64,000 nucleotides of DNA from NCBI RefSeq assembly GCF_900176365.1, contig NZ_FWXY01000004.1:62001-126000 (forward strand), written 5' to 3'. The notes beneath the pieces are model-generated. The model searched no databases. It was given only the letters and a program-made list of their open reading frames with translations, and was not told the origin of the DNA. The stretch comes from Desulfocicer vacuolatum DSM 3385. GTDB taxonomy: Bacteria > Desulfobacterota > Desulfobacteria > Desulfobacterales > Desulfobacteraceae. Shown here piece after piece: positions 52,391-62,533 of this stretch (its first letter is position 1; every line of letters starts with the position of its first letter). The position numbers and the translations under genes are program-made.

Positions 52391-52654
52391 ATGGACGCAA
52401 TTCTTGTGGAATATGATGCCAGAAAAAATACATTGGATTTTGCAAAAGGCGGATTGGTTGAGGATTGGGTAGCTGTTTGCAGGCGCTTTAACGATGATGT
52501 ACACCGCGTTCGTGACGTGGATGATGTTGAAAGCTATACAGCCCTTTATGAATGCTTTGATGAGAAAGATAAAAAGCATTACTACCTGGTAAAAGAGGAC
52601 GACTCTCTTTTTAAAATTCGCCGTAAAAATTTTTTAAAAAACATTGGCACATGA
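52391..52654 (+). CDS. Small hypothetical protein, 87 residues
   Basis: A soluble protein, MDAILVEYDARKNTLDFAKG, containing DDVHRVRDVDDVESYTALYE and ending KIRRKNFLKNIGT. ATG 52391 is preceded by GGAGGAACAAC, a strong ribosome site, so it is probably a true gene. Family unknown; about 60 bases of repeat B lie just downstream. Confidence 0.6.
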   Translation: MDAILVEYDARKNTLDFAKGGLVEDWVAVCRRFNDDVHRVRDVDDVESYTALYECFDEKDKKHYYLVKEDDSLFKIRRKNFLKNIGT

Positions 52655-52671
52655 GGAAATCCAGAGCATTT

Positions 52672-52740
52672 ACCTCACTGCCATGGGCAGACCTCCGCCT
52701 GCACCTGGGTTTGCCCACAACAAAGCATGAAAGTGATGTC
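52672..52740. repeat. Repeat B, partial inverted copy
   Basis: CACTGCCATGGGCAGACCTC followed by TTTGCCCACAACAAAGCATG and GAAAGT, matching the inverted 3' half of repeat B. Confidence 0.65.
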
Positions 52741-52789
52741 AGGTCTGCTTGTATTTTTTAATAAATGCCCGTGAATCTATAAACTTTGG

Positions 52790-53005
52790 TCAGGAATCAG
52801 CCTTTATATTTTTTTTTCGGATGCCTTTTTTGGCACCTGCCACGGCATAGATCAGCCAGCCAATAAAGGGTACCAAGGAGACCGCTCCCCACAACGCTTT
52901 GGTTTTAATGGAACCAAAGTCCTTTAAAATGATATCCACCATGGCCAGCATGGTTAATCCCCAGAAAATAACACCAATGCCGGCAATCACTACAAATGTA
53001 TCCAT
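52790..53005 (-). CDS. PLDc_N-type small membrane protein
   Basis: 71 residues with two membrane helices (about residues 3-25 and 38-57), joined by a loop with DIILKDFGSIKTKALWGAVS and ending in basic residues. This is the phospholipase D N-terminal (PLDc_N) pattern seen alone in many small inner-membrane proteins. Function is unknown. It follows the MltB gene by 12 bases on the same strand, so the two are probably co-transcribed. Confidence 0.8.
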   Translation of the reverse strand: MDTFVVIAGIGVIFWGLTMLAMVDIILKDFGSIKTKALWGAVSLVPFIGWLIYAVAGAKKGIRKKNIKADS

Positions 53006-53017
53006 TCAATCCCCTGA

Positions 53018-53917
53018 TTATTTCTTTAATTTATCTGAAATTTTAAGCAATGTGTCCACATAATAATTACTGTGGTTATACTTGTAAAGGATCTTGTGAG
53101 CCCTTTGGCGGCTCACCGTGGGCTTCCAGCCATATCGTTTCAGATAGTTTGCAATGCTGTGGATGGCGTCCGGGTGTTCAAACAGATTCACTTTACCATC
53201 TCCATTGCCGTCCTTTCCCAGGGTAAGGGCATTGCTTGGCATGAACTGAGAGATCCCCATGGCCCCGGCATAGGAACCTTTAACAGCCACGGGGTCAATT
53301 TTTTCCCGTTGGGCAAATTTTAAGAAAGCTTGAAGTTCTGCATAGGCCCATTGGGATTTTTTAAGGACTTTTTTATCAAATTTTTTCCTTGTAAAACGTT
53401 TGGATGTTGCCAAAGACGCCCACAGCGCCTCTTTATTTTTCTTTTCTGACAGAGCAGCCATGGTGGCAAGTGTGTTGATAACACGTCTATTGCCAAGGTA
53501 GGTCCCCAATCGTGTTTCCACAAGAATAATGGCGGTTATGATGGTTTTATCCACCCCATAAAGATCTTGGGCCGCCTGGAGATCTTTTTGGTGGGCTGTC
53601 ATGTATTTTAACGCATTGGCAATGGATTTTTTTGATATAAACTGGTCATAGTTAAGGCTTGATTCAGAGTGGACAAAAAATAGAGAAACCCCCTTGAGTG
53701 CAAAAGCTGCACCTGGAGTTGTGAATGTTTTTTCAATATAATCCCGGGAAAAACCATCTTTTAAAAGGCGATTCTCCAAACGATTCAGTTCTTTGGGGCC
53801 TTTTATGTTATCCGCCGGAGCAGAGGTTGGAATGATAAAAAAGAGCATAAAAGCCAATGCGAAAATAGAAAAGAGGGATCGTCCGTGATTGGCGGTTGGT
53901 GAGGGGTTATGTGTCAT
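53018..53917 (-). CDS. Lytic murein transglycosylase, MltB family
   Basis: A 299-residue exported enzyme that cleaves peptidoglycan to 1,6-anhydro products. The signal peptide lies at about residues 12-35 (LFSIFALAFMLFFIIPTSAP). Catalytic Glu is in IITAIILVETRLGTYLGNRR. The family region with GSYAGAMGISQFMPSNALTL, KVNLFEHPDAIHSIANYLKR and GW follows. It lacks a lipobox cysteine, so it is probably periplasmic rather than anchored to the outer membrane. Co-transcribed with the PLDc_N gene. Confidence 0.93.
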   Translation of the reverse strand: MTHNPSPTANHGRSLFSIFALAFMLFFIIPTSAPADNIKGPKELNRLENRLLKDGFSRDYIEKTFTTPGAAFALKGVSLFFVHSESSLNYDQFISKKSIANALKYMTAHQKDLQAAQDLYGVDKTIITAIILVETRLGTYLGNRRVINTLATMAALSEKKNKEALWASLATSKRFTRKKFDKKVLKKSQWAYAELQAFLKFAQREKIDPVAVKGSYAGAMGISQFMPSNALTLGKDGNGDGKVNLFEHPDAIHSIANYLKRYGWKPTVSRQRAHKILYKYNHSNYYVDTLLKISDKLKK

Positions 53918-54327
53918 GATCGTGAATTCTCCTGTCAGGGTATCAGATTTTATTGAATTTTCATGTGATAACCAACCCCGTATGGTTGTTTTTTTCAGCC
54001 AGCCAGTCCTTTGGGGCGAGAGCCTTTCTTGATAGTCTGAAATTAAAATGATATAACAGCCACGCCTGAAGGGTAAAACATCACAATTTGTTTATAAAAG
54101 CCTCCATAAGAAGTGCTCCGCATGTCAGGGGCGTATTTCAAGCTTTGTTGTGGGTAGAGTCGGATCAGAATACGGTCCGCCTGTGGTAGTTCCTTGGATT
54201 GGGTTTTGCCCATAATAAAGTTGATAAATCAATGACTCGTTGTTGCATTTCTTTAGAAAATAAGATGAATACCCGGAAATCAAGGCCTGCCTTTACCATA
54301 TGAAAAATAATTACCTATTTTCATATA
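53918..54327. other. Gap before radA with a repeat B copy
   Basis: About 410 bases containing repeat B at 54100-54192. No other coding frame or RNA is seen; the radA promoter is likely in the AT-rich last 60 bases. Confidence 0.5.
54100..54192. repeat. Repeat B copy
   Basis: CATAAGAAGTGCTCCGCATG then CAGGGGCGTATTTCAAGCTT and TTGTTGTGGGTAGAGTCGGA, continuing to the CGCCTGTGGTAGTTCC tail. It has the same orientation as the 3129 unit. Confidence 0.78.
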
Positions 54328-54363
54328 TTGTTATACATGAAATGTATTCTGTGGGGAAACATT

Positions 54364-55725
54364 TTGAAAAAAAAAGAGCGATTGATTTTTCGGTGTCAAT
54401 CCTGTGGTCATGAGACCCATCAATGGATGGGAAAATGCCCTGGCTGTGGAGAGTGGGACACCTTGTCTGGAGAGAAACCCAAGGATGACACCACGCCGGG
54501 AGCACGATTTTCCAGAACCAGAACGGCTGCCGTCCCCATGGGAGCCATTGAATTTGATGAAGACCCGCGCATTGAAACCGGGATTCAGGAGTTTGATCGG
54601 GTTCTGGGGGGAGGCATTGTACCGGGAACCCTTGTGCTCATCGGGGGGGATCCTGGTGTGGGAAAATCAACCCTGATGCTCCAGGCTCTTTCCCGGCTTG
54701 CTGAATCAGGAAAAAAAACACTTTATGTGTCTGGCGAGGAGTCCATCCGTCAGATTAAAATGCGGGGGAATCGCCTTTCTTCCGGAGCTACCTCCATGCT
54801 GGTGGCCGCAGAAACCGATCTTGACTCCATCATTTCCATGGCAGAATCGGAAAAACCCCATGCCATGGTGGTGGATTCCATCCAGACGGTGTACAATCCC
54901 GAGATTGCCTCCACACCGGGCAGTGTCACCCAGATTCGGGAGGCTTCCATACGCTTGCTTAACATGGCAAAGCAGGCAGGGGTTCCCCTTTTTCTTGTGG
55001 GACATGTGACCAAAATAGGGGCCATTGCAGGTCCCAGAATCATGGAACACATGGTGGATACCGTGCTTTATTTTGAAGGAGACCGCAGCCATGTGTTCAG
55101 AATTTTAAGGGCTGTTAAAAATAGATTTGGCTCCACCAATGAAATCGGGGTGTTTGAAATGAAGGAAAAAGGGCTTGCCCAGGTACCCAATCCTTCTGAA
55201 ATATTTTTGGCAGAACGATCGGTGAATGCCCCGGGATCGGTGGTGACGGCCAGCATGGAGGGGACCCGTCCCATTTTAATTGAAGTCCAGGGACTTGCCT
55301 CCAGCTCCGGTCTGGGAAATCCCCGGCGCACCGTGTTGGGGCTGGACCCCAACCGAGTGGCACTCATTGCCGCAGTGATGGAAAAACGTCTTGGTATTAA
55401 TTTGTCTGGGCTGGATATTTTCATGAATGTGGCAGGGGGGGTAAAGGTTGTGGAGCCGGCTGCCGATCTGGCCATTGGAGTTGCCCTGGCATCCAGTTTT
55501 CTGGATATGGCTGTACCCGAGGGGGTCACTGTCATTGGTGAAATTGGGCTCACTGGTGAAATTAGGGCGGCAGGGCACGTAGAAGCAAGGGTGAAAGAGG
55601 CTGCCAAAATGGGTTTTACCCGTTGTCTCCTGCCCCAGAACAATATAAAACAGCTGCCGGATATACCGGGACTTGCCATTCAGGGGGTGACATCTTTAAA
55701 GCAGGTGGTGGAATTGCTTTTTTAA
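54364..55725 (+). CDS. radA: DNA repair protein RadA
   Basis: About 453 residues from the TTG at 54364, which has GGGGAAA upstream; ATG at 54328 is an alternative. An N-terminal zinc finger (CQSCGHETHQWMGKCPGCGE) is followed by a RecA-like ATPase domain with Walker A GGDPGVGKSTLMLQAL and the RadA-specific KNRFGSTNEIGVFEM. A C-terminal Lon-like domain ends with SGLDIFMNVAGGVKVVEPAA and GEIRAAGHVEAR. RadA promotes branch migration in recombination. Motifs are complete and length is normal. Confidence 0.95.
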   Translation: MKKKERLIFRCQSCGHETHQWMGKCPGCGEWDTLSGEKPKDDTTPGARFSRTRTAAVPMGAIEFDEDPRIETGIQEFDRVLGGGIVPGTLVLIGGDPGVGKSTLMLQALSRLAESGKKTLYVSGEESIRQIKMRGNRLSSGATSMLVAAETDLDSIISMAESEKPHAMVVDSIQTVYNPEIASTPGSVTQIREASIRLLNMAKQAGVPLFLVGHVTKIGAIAGPRIMEHMVDTVLYFEGDRSHVFRILRAVKNRFGSTNEIGVFEMKEKGLAQVPNPSEIFLAERSVNAPGSVVTASMEGTRPILIEVQGLASSSGLGNPRRTVLGLDPNRVALIAAVMEKRLGINLSGLDIFMNVAGGVKVVEPAADLAIGVALASSFLDMAVPEGVTVIGEIGLTGEIRAAGHVEARVKEAAKMGFTRCLLPQNNIKQLPDIPGLAIQGVTSLKQVVELLF

Positions 55726-55845
55726 CTGAAAAATTTTGTTTTTTGCGGTGTCTTCAACAGATATTGGTTAATTTTAAGTTTTTGTATATTTTGTATGAAT
55801 AGTTTGTTTGTGGAGTATTGCATAATAAAAAAAATAAAGGCAACA

Positions 55846-56457
55846 ATGGTGCGAAAAAAAAATAAAGCAAAAAAAGGCTCCCAGTGGGCAGATCATCTAA
55901 CCCAAAGGGCCAAAGCAGAAAATTATCCGGCTCGCTCTGTTTATAAATTGATGGAAATTCAGAAGAAATTTAAAGTGTTGAAAAAAGGGGGCATAGTGCT
56001 GGATTTGGGGTGTGCCCCGGGGTCTTGGCTCATATATGCGGCCAGAACAGTGGGTAACACCGGAAAAGCCCATGGCATTGATCTTAAAGCTGTTGAGGTT
56101 CCATTGCCTGAGAATGCCGTGGCCCATGTGGGGGATATTTTTGAGATGGATGAAAATATTGCTGCCCCGGATGGAAAAATGTACGATGCCGTGGTAAGTG
56201 ACATGGCGCCTGCCACCACAGGTCGAAAGGACATTGATGCCGCAAGATCCCAGGCCCTGTGTGAAGCGGCCCTGGCAAAGGCCCTGGAGTTACTGGGCCC
56301 GGGGGGGCATTTTGTCTGTAAAATATTCCAGGGTGGAGATTTTAAGGTTTTTGAAAAAGAGGTGCAGCAGCATTTTAAACAACATAAAATCTTTAAACCG
56401 GAAAGTTGCAGAAAAGCAAGTAAAGAGATATATATTATAGGTTTGAATAAAAAATAA
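55846..56457 (+). CDS. rlmE: 23S rRNA 2'-O-methyltransferase RlmE (RrmJ/FtsJ)
   Basis: About 203 residues from ATG 55846; an upstream in-frame ATG at 55795 would add residues not typical of the family. SAM motif I is [18 protein letters not shown] at about residues 51-68 and the catalytic residues lie in [30 protein letters not shown] and [11 protein letters not shown] (K-D-K). The enzyme methylates U2552 of 23S rRNA. It lies between radA and yebC in the same direction; spacing suggests separate or shared transcription. Confidence 0.93.
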   Translation: MVRKKNKAKKGSQWADHLTQRAKAENYPARSVYKLMEIQKKFKVLKKGGIVLDLGCAPGSWLIYAARTVGNTGKAHGIDLKAVEVPLPENAVAHVGDIFEMDENIAAPDGKMYDAVVSDMAPATTGRKDIDAARSQALCEAALAKALELLGPGGHFVCKIFQGGDFKVFEKEVQQHFKQHKIFKPESCRKASKEIYIIGLNKK

Positions 56458-56477
56458 CAGTTAAGGAGGATATAGTC

Positions 56478-57221
56478 ATGTCAGGACATAGTAAATGGTC
56501 GACCATTAAACATAAAAAAGGGGCCGCAGACGCCAAGCGCGGTAAGATTTTTACCAAGCTTATCAAAGAGATCACTGTGGCTGCCAGAATGGGGGGGGGG
56601 GATCCAGATTCAAACCCCCGGCTTAGAACTGCCATTGCCGCTGCCAAATCCCAAAATATGCCCAAGGACAATCTGGAGCGGGCCATTAAAAAAGGTACCG
56701 GCGAGTTGGAAGGGGTGGATTATGAAGAGATCCTCTATGAAGGTTATGGTCCGGGGGGCGTTGCCGTACTGGTGGAATGCCTCACAGATAATAGAAATCG
56801 CACCATTGCCGATGTTCGATATATTTTCAGCAAAGCAGGTGGAAACATTGGCACCGATGGATGCGTATCCTGGATGTTTGATAAAAAAGGGTTGATTTCC
56901 GTGGACAAATCCGATGCTGATGAAGATACCCTCATGGAAGTGGGGCTGGAAGCAGGTGCTGAAGATGTAAAAGATGAAGGGGATTGTTTTGAGATCATCA
57001 CGGAACCGGAAGATTTTGATGCGGTGAAAGAAGCTGTGGATGCCGCTGAAATTAAATACAATATGGCTGAAGTGACCATGATTCCCCAGACCCAGACAGC
57101 CTTGGAAGGAAAAGAAGCAGAACAGATGATTCGGTTCATGGAAGCCATGGATGATTGTGATGATATTCAGAAATTCTACACCAATGCCGATATCTCCGAT
57201 GATATCTTCAATGCCATGTAG
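56478..57221 (+). CDS. yebC: YebC/PmpR-family protein (TACO1-like)
   Basis: A 247-residue protein with the typical start [20 protein letters not shown], the conserved [20 protein letters not shown], the middle domain [20 protein letters not shown] and [18 protein letters not shown], and an acidic C-terminal domain. It was first called a transcription regulator and is now linked to translation of proline-rich stretches. AAGGAGGATATAGTC precedes ATG 56478. It starts 20 bases after rlmE and is likely co-transcribed. Confidence 0.95.
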   Translation: MSGHSKWSTIKHKKGAADAKRGKIFTKLIKEITVAARMGGGDPDSNPRLRTAIAAAKSQNMPKDNLERAIKKGTGELEGVDYEEILYEGYGPGGVAVLVECLTDNRNRTIADVRYIFSKAGGNIGTDGCVSWMFDKKGLISVDKSDADEDTLMEVGLEAGAEDVKDEGDCFEIITEPEDFDAVKEAVDAAEIKYNMAEVTMIPQTQTALEGKEAEQMIRFMEAMDDCDDIQKFYTNADISDDIFNAM

Positions 57222-57292
57222 CCATTTTTCAAGTTGTATCTGAAAAATGCATTCATAATTTTACTCAACTTTCGGTGTTCGCATTTCGTGGT

Positions 57293-57381
57293 GGGGTCAG
57301 GCTTTCGTTATTGACATTATCGAGGCTTTTTTCGTTAGCAAAGGCCTTGGTCGATAACATCAATAACAAAAGCCTGACCCC
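57293..57381. repeat. RAYT/REP-like palindromic element
   Basis: Arms of 31 bases: GGGGTCAGGCTTTCGTTATT continuing to ATTATCGA, and TCGATAACATCAATAACAAA continuing to GCCTGACCCC, with 28 of 31 matching. Next to it TGACCCCGTCGGCACA is repeated twice. GGGGTCAGGCTTT-type palindromes are known around REP-associated tyrosine transposase genes; none is in this window, so this would be a non-autonomous copy. Confidence 0.7.
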
Positions 57382-57509
57382 GTCGGCACATGACCCCGTC
57401 GGCACACTGAGCCCATGGGTACATTTAAAAATGCCGGCTTTGAAATGAAGCCCGAAAGTTGATTGATTTTATATATTTGAAATATATAAAACCATATCAA
57501 TGGTTTTAT

Positions 57510-57552
57510 TATATGAAATGCTCCACAAACCAGAGGCGTATTTTTAATTTCC
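57510..57552. repeat. Repeat B fragment
   Basis: TATATGAAATGCTCCACAAA then CCAGAGGCGTATTTTTAA matches the first half of repeat B. Confidence 0.65.
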
Positions 57553-57621
57553 TATGCTTTAAACACATAAGGCGTTAAAATTAAAATCCCCTTTTGAACC
57601 TGTTTTTTGCCAGGAGCACCT

Positions 57622-58290
57622 TTACTGCATATCAATAACATCCACTCCATCCGGCGTGATGAATTCAAATATTGACACATCTATTTTGTTAAATACAATA
57701 TTCCAGAAATCCAATGTGGTTGTATCACCGTAGGGATTGTGGGTGGTGACCTGCACAATGTGGTCATTTGCTTTTAAGATTCGAATATGAATGGATTCAA
57801 TATCTGGAGACGCTTTTTTGGGCTCCAGAATCAAGGTAATGTAATCGGTGTCAACCGGATTGGGTTTAATGCGGGCATTGTATCTTTTTTTCACAAGGGA
57901 AATATTGGATAAAAAGGCCCCTCCGGCCCCTGAGTTAAAAAAGGTTTGGGCACTCCCTTTGACCGCCTGGTTTTCATCGGGACGGTAAATCCAAAGGGTC
58001 CTTCCATTGGAGATAATCTGTTGCTGTGTGGGTACAAGGTATTCCCATCGCATTTTACCGGGATGGCTGAAAAAAACTTTTCCTGAAGCGGTTTCTGTTA
58101 TTTCCAGGGCCGTCAAGGTGGATATTTGATGAAAATCTGCAAAAAAATCCTTGCCCGCATATTTTTTTTCCATGCGATCCAGGATTTTTTGGCTTTCCGG
58201 TATTTCAGCCCGGGCATTTTCCAGGTGAAACCGGCCCATGCCAATGAAAAAAACAAGTAGCAGGATGGAAAAAAAAGAGATTTTTTTCAT
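57622..58290 (-). CDS. lolA: Outer-membrane lipoprotein carrier protein LolA
   Basis: About 222 residues from ATG 58290, which begins the signal peptide (KKISFFSILLLVFFIGMGRF). The mature half-barrel begins KILDRMEKKYAGKDFFADFH and continues QISTLTALEITETASGKVFF, HPGKMRWEYLVPTQQQIISN, with RTLWIYRPDENQAVKGSAQ. LolA carries lipoproteins across the periplasm. The open frame upstream to 58452 is not coding. It is a single gene; no lolCDE or lolB gene is adjacent, although the left operon has related parts. Confidence 0.92.
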   Translation of the reverse strand: MKKISFFSILLLVFFIGMGRFHLENARAEIPESQKILDRMEKKYAGKDFFADFHQISTLTALEITETASGKVFFSHPGKMRWEYLVPTQQQIISNGRTLWIYRPDENQAVKGSAQTFFNSGAGGAFLSNISLVKKRYNARIKPNPVDTDYITLILEPKKASPDIESIHIRILKANDHIVQVTTHNPYGDTTTLDFWNIVFNKIDVSIFEFITPDGVDVIDMQ

Positions 58291-58487
58291 GGATAGTTTT
58301 TGCCTCTTTCTGTGAGAATGGGTGATATTCTCCATTAATTGATTTGGGTGTACCCTTTTTAGAGTAACCCAGGGAAAAGATTTTGTCCAATAGCTCATTC
58401 CAGCGCTTTGATTCGGGTTTGATAAAAAGAGAATAAAACAAAAATGGTGCACTTGACGAATTCATCGCTTTGTTGGGGGGCGGACCA

Positions 58488-58521
58488 ATTTTAGAAATAG
58501 GTTCGCCCGTGGCGGTTGTAT
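58488..58521. repeat. Repeat B tail fragment
   Basis: TTAGAAATAGGTTCGCCCGT and GGCGGTTGTATG match the end of repeat B. Confidence 0.5.
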
Positions 58522-58574
58522 GGATGAAAGTGCAGCATAGAATTGACCGCAAAAGGCCACCCGACAGCTGTACG

Positions 58575-60164
58575 TCACCGGATCAATTTATTGATATCTT
58601 TTCGGGCATCCTTGGCATAGAGACGTCGGAGTTTGGGTTTTTCAATTTTACCCGTGGCATTTCTGGGCACCTCTGCAAAAATAATTTTTTTCAACCGTTT
58701 ATAGCGTGGCAGCCCCATTCCAAAGTTTTTGACTTCATGCTTTGTCAACTCCATATCCGGCTTTATGGCAATAATGCCCGCAGGAATTTCCCCCAGACGT
58801 TCATCTGGAATACCGATGACGCCAATGTCCTGGATTTTTTTATTTTGCATGAAAAAGTGTTCGATTTCAACGGGGAATATGTTTTCTCCACCGCAGATGA
58901 TCACATCTTTTTTCCGATCCACCAGAAAAATAAACCCATCTTTGTCCCGCCGGGCAATGTCACCGGTGTGGAGCCAGCCCTCTTTTATGGTATCTGCCGT
59001 GGCCTGGGGGTTTTTATAATAACATTTCATTACACCGGGGCCCCTGACAATGAGTTCGCCGCTTTCCCCCGGTGGCAATAGATTGCCAGAACCGTCCACA
59101 ATGCGTGCTTCCCAGTCAAATCCTGCCCTTCCAATGGCACCCACTTTGTGATCATTATCCATGCCAAGGTGAACACAACCGGGACCTGTGGATTCTGTGA
59201 GCCCATAGTTGGTGTCATAGCAATGGCCGGGGAAGTATTCTTTCCATTCTTTGATCAGGGACGGCGGAACCGGCTGGGCCCCAATGTGCATGAGACGCCA
59301 TTGGGCCAGGTGGTATTCTGAAAATTCAATGAGATTTCGTTCAAAGGACGTGAGGATATCATAGGCCCAGGGGACCAGCAGCCAGACAATGGTGGCCCTT
59401 TCTTCGGACACGGCCTCCAGTATCCATTCCGGACGAACCCCTTTTAAAATGATGGCTTTTCCCCCCACCAGGAAACTGCCGAACCAGTGCATTTTTGCCC
59501 CGGTGTGGTACAGGGGCGGGATGCATAGAAATACATCCTCCCGGGTTTGTTTGTGATGATTGTTTTCAATGTAACAGGCATGTTCCAGATTTCTGTGGGT
59601 CAGCAGAACCGCCTTGGGGGTTCCGGTGGTACCGGATGTAAAATAGAGGGCCGCATCATCTTCAATGGATATGGAAACCCGGGGGGGCGTGTCCGGGTTT
59701 GCAGATTTAATAAAGGTGGTATAGGGAATGGCGTAATCAGGGCATAACTCCATGGGGCCTGTGAAAATCCAGGTGTGCACGGTGGCCTCCAATAGGACCC
59801 GAATGCCTTCCAGGCGTTCAATGAACTCCTCACCAAAAATAAAGACCTTTGCCTCGGAAACTTCTGTGCACAGTCGTATCTTATCTGCTTCAAATCTGAA
59901 GTTTAAAGGAACAGCCCAGGCCCCGGTGTTGAGAATACCAAAATAGATGGGAAGCCATTCCAGACTGTTGGTCATGAGCTGTACAATGGCATCGCCCTTT
60001 TTAATGCCTTTTTTAACCAGGGCGTTACCCATGCGGTTGGCATCCCGGTAAAAATCATTCCAGGTGATTTCCCGGCGTATATTTTCCTGGGGCACCCTTT
60101 CAATCAGGGCAATGTCGTTTTTATAAAGTCGGCTGTTCCTTGCCAGGATTTCGGTGATGATCAT
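58575..60164 (-). CDS. AMP-forming acyl-CoA synthetase
   Basis: About 529 residues from ATG 60164 (an earlier ATG at 60227 is in frame). The P-loop-like AMP motif is ALYFTSGTTGTPKAVLLTHR at about residues 172-191. Others are NYGLTESTGPGCVHLG, the ANL hinge GWLHTGDIARRDKDGFIFLV and the C-terminal lysine region PRNATGKIEKPKLRR. It activates a carboxylic acid, probably fatty or aromatic, to its CoA thioester. Substrate cannot be told. No partner genes are adjacent. Confidence 0.92.
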   Translation of the reverse strand: MIITEILARNSRLYKNDIALIERVPQENIRREITWNDFYRDANRMGNALVKKGIKKGDAIVQLMTNSLEWLPIYFGILNTGAWAVPLNFRFEADKIRLCTEVSEAKVFIFGEEFIERLEGIRVLLEATVHTWIFTGPMELCPDYAIPYTTFIKSANPDTPPRVSISIEDDAALYFTSGTTGTPKAVLLTHRNLEHACYIENNHHKQTREDVFLCIPPLYHTGAKMHWFGSFLVGGKAIILKGVRPEWILEAVSEERATIVWLLVPWAYDILTSFERNLIEFSEYHLAQWRLMHIGAQPVPPSLIKEWKEYFPGHCYDTNYGLTESTGPGCVHLGMDNDHKVGAIGRAGFDWEARIVDGSGNLLPPGESGELIVRGPGVMKCYYKNPQATADTIKEGWLHTGDIARRDKDGFIFLVDRKKDVIICGGENIFPVEIEHFFMQNKKIQDIGVIGIPDERLGEIPAGIIAIKPDMELTKHEVKNFGMGLPRYKRLKKIIFAEVPRNATGKIEKPKLRRLYAKDARKDINKLIR

Positions 60165-60282
60165 GGTATTATTCCTGTTGCTTGTTATGGATTTTAAAAA
60201 CATCATCACAACCTCGGACTCGGACATTCAGGGAGCGGACAGGGGCGTTGCCGGGTGCTGTGGTTTTTGTATTTTTCAAGTG

Positions 60283-60331
60283 TACAGAACCCGGTGGAAA
60301 TAAGGTCTGCCCATGGCAGTTATGAAAAAAT
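60283..60331. repeat. Repeat B tail fragment
   Basis: ACAGAACCCGGTGGAAATAA then GGTCTGCCCATGGCAGTTAT matches the end of repeat B, as at 3276-3303. Confidence 0.55.
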
Positions 60332-60431
60332 AAGCCCCACCAATACAAAATCTGTCAGCCCCGGCCATTCACCAGAGGATGATGGCTGGCCGATGTTGTG
60401 AGCAATTCAGCTAAATCCAGAGAGTATATAT

Positions 60432-60472
60432 AAAAATCCCGCTGTGCACCAGATGCACAGCGGGATTTTTTT
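60432..60472 (-). terminator. Rho-independent terminator of grpE-dnaK
   Basis: AAAAATCCCGCTGTGCA and TGCACAGCGGGATTTTT form a 17-pair stem with a 7-base loop. The flanking A and T runs make it work on both strands. It lies about 100 bases past dnaK. Confidence 0.9.
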
Positions 60473-60575
60473 AAATAAAGTGTAGAGTGCTGAAAATACT
60501 TCCAATTTTTATTGCGGACAAATCTATTTTAGAACAAATCCGCCGTGGTGGAAATCAATTCAGCTGAAGCAGGAA

Positions 60576-62486
60576 TTACTTTTTGTCGTCCTTTACCTCT
60601 TCAAAATCGGCATCCATGACATCATCGTCCTGGGGGGCAGCACCGGCTTCTTGTTCTGCGCCGGGGGCCGCACCTTCCTGGGCTGCCTGCTGGTACATGG
60701 CTTCTGCCAGCTTGTGGGATGCCTGGGTCAAGGCTTCAATTTTTTCCTTGATGGCAGTGGCATCATCACTGTCTTTGACCTGTTTGAGTGCTTCCACACC
60801 TTCCTCAATGGATTTTTTGGTGGGCTCATCAATTTTGTCGCCATGCTCTTTCAGGGTTTTTTCCGTCTGATCTATGAGGGATTCTGCAGTGTTTTTGGCA
60901 TCCACCAGCTCACGTTTTTGTTTGTCTTCATCGGCGTGGAGCTCGGCATCCCGTACCATTTTTTCGATTTCCTCTTCGGAAAGACCGCTGGCAGCGGTAA
61001 TCTGAATGGATTGCTCTTTGCCTGTGGCTTTATCCTTGGCAGAAACGTGTACAATACCATTGGCATCAATGTCAAAGGTTACCTCAATCTGGGGAACGCC
61101 CCGGGGTGCCGGTGGAATTTCAGACAGCTCAAACTGGCCCAGGGTTTTGTTGCCTGCTGCCATCTCTCTTTCACCCTGGAGTACATGGATGGAAACCGCC
61201 GGCTGATTGTCGGCCGCCGTGGAAAAAACCTGGCTTTTCTTTGTGGGAATGGTAGTGTTCTTTTCAATGAGTTTGGTCATGACACCGCCCAGGGTTTCAA
61301 TACCCAGGGACAGCGGAGTGACATCCAGAAGTAGTACATCATGAACATCTCCCTGGAGAACACCAGCCTGGATGGCAGCACCCATGGCAACAACCTCATC
61401 GGGGTTTACACCTTTATGGGGTTTTTTACCGAAAATTTCTTCCACTCGTTTTTGAACGGCGGGCATACGGGTCATACCACCCACCAGCACCACCTCGTTG
61501 ATGTCTCCGGGGTTGAGTTTGGCATCTTTCAACGCCTGGCGACAGGGTTTTGCCAGGTTGTCCAGAAGATCTGCCACCAGAGATTCCAGTTTGGCCCGGG
61601 TGAGTTTCACATCCAAATGTTTGGGACCGCTGGCATCTGCTGTAATAAAAGGCAGGTTCACATCGGTTTCAACAGCTGTGGAAAGTTCCATTTTTGCTTT
61701 TTCTGCAGCTTCTTTCAGGCGTTGAAGGGCCATTTTGTCGTTGCGAATATCAATGCCCTGGTCTTTTTTAAATTCATCGGCAATGTAATCAATGACTCTC
61801 AGGTCAAAGTCTTCACCACCCAGATGGGTATCTCCATTGGTGGACTTTACCTCAAATACCCCATCTCCAATTTCAAGTATGGAGACATCAAAGGTACCCC
61901 CGCCAAGGTCAAAGACCGCAATCTTTTCTTCGCCTTTTTTATCCAGGCCATAGGCAAGGGAGGCGGCGGTGGGTTCATTGATAATACGTTTCACATCAAG
62001 GCCTGCAATTTTACCGGCATCCTTGGTGGCCTGACGCTGGCTGTCATTAAAGTATGCGGGCACGGTGATGACAGCTTCTGTCACTTCTTCTCCCAGATAC
62101 TCTTCAGCCGTTTTTTTGATGTTGGCAAGGATAAAAGAGGACACTTCCGCCGGGCTGTGCTGTTTTCCCCGGAGATTGATTCTTGTGTCTCCATTGGAGG
62201 CAGCTTCAATTTTATAGGGAAGCACATTGACGTCGCCCTGAACCTCTTTGGAATTAAATTTTCTACCCACCAGACGTTTTACGCCAAACACGGTGTTTTC
62301 AGGGTTGGTGATGGCCTGTCGTTTGGCGGTTTGACCCACCAGGCGGTCACTGTTTTCCGTGATACCCACAACAGACGGGGTGGTTCTTCCACCCTCGGGG
62401 TTTGTGATTACCTTTGGCTCACCTGCTTCCATGACGGCCACGCATGAGTTTGTTGTTCCCAAGTCAATTCCGATGATTTTACCCAT
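60576..62486 (-). CDS. dnaK: Chaperone DnaK (Hsp70)
   Basis: 636 residues: [20 protein letters not shown] at the start, [40 protein letters not shown] and [20 protein letters not shown] in the ATPase domain. The linker and substrate domain include [20 protein letters not shown], and the C-terminus is acidic ([12 protein letters not shown]). DnaK folds and protects proteins with GrpE and DnaJ. It follows grpE by 47 bases; dnaJ is not adjacent. Confidence 0.98.
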   Translation of the reverse strand: MGKIIGIDLGTTNSCVAVMEAGEPKVITNPEGGRTTPSVVGITENSDRLVGQTAKRQAITNPENTVFGVKRLVGRKFNSKEVQGDVNVLPYKIEAASNGDTRINLRGKQHSPAEVSSFILANIKKTAEEYLGEEVTEAVITVPAYFNDSQRQATKDAGKIAGLDVKRIINEPTAASLAYGLDKKGEEKIAVFDLGGGTFDVSILEIGDGVFEVKSTNGDTHLGGEDFDLRVIDYIADEFKKDQGIDIRNDKMALQRLKEAAEKAKMELSTAVETDVNLPFITADASGPKHLDVKLTRAKLESLVADLLDNLAKPCRQALKDAKLNPGDINEVVLVGGMTRMPAVQKRVEEIFGKKPHKGVNPDEVVAMGAAIQAGVLQGDVHDVLLLDVTPLSLGIETLGGVMTKLIEKNTTIPTKKSQVFSTAADNQPAVSIHVLQGEREMAAGNKTLGQFELSEIPPAPRGVPQIEVTFDIDANGIVHVSAKDKATGKEQSIQITAASGLSEEEIEKMVRDAELHADEDKQKRELVDAKNTAESLIDQTEKTLKEHGDKIDEPTKKSIEEGVEALKQVKDSDDATAIKEKIEALTQASHKLAEAMYQQAAQEGAAPGAEQEAGAAPQDDDVMDADFEEVKDDKK

Positions 62487-62533
62487 GTTCTATTCCTCCG
62501 AATATAATGTATATATATGATGTGTCTTAAATG

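Noticed and set aside
60651-61334. 227-codon plus-strand frame opposite dnaK
   Set aside because: Antisense of dnaK coding sequence, no recognisable protein features.
61341-62447. 368-codon plus-strand frame opposite dnaK
   Set aside because: Exact antisense of a strongly conserved gene; composition artefact without a ribosome site.
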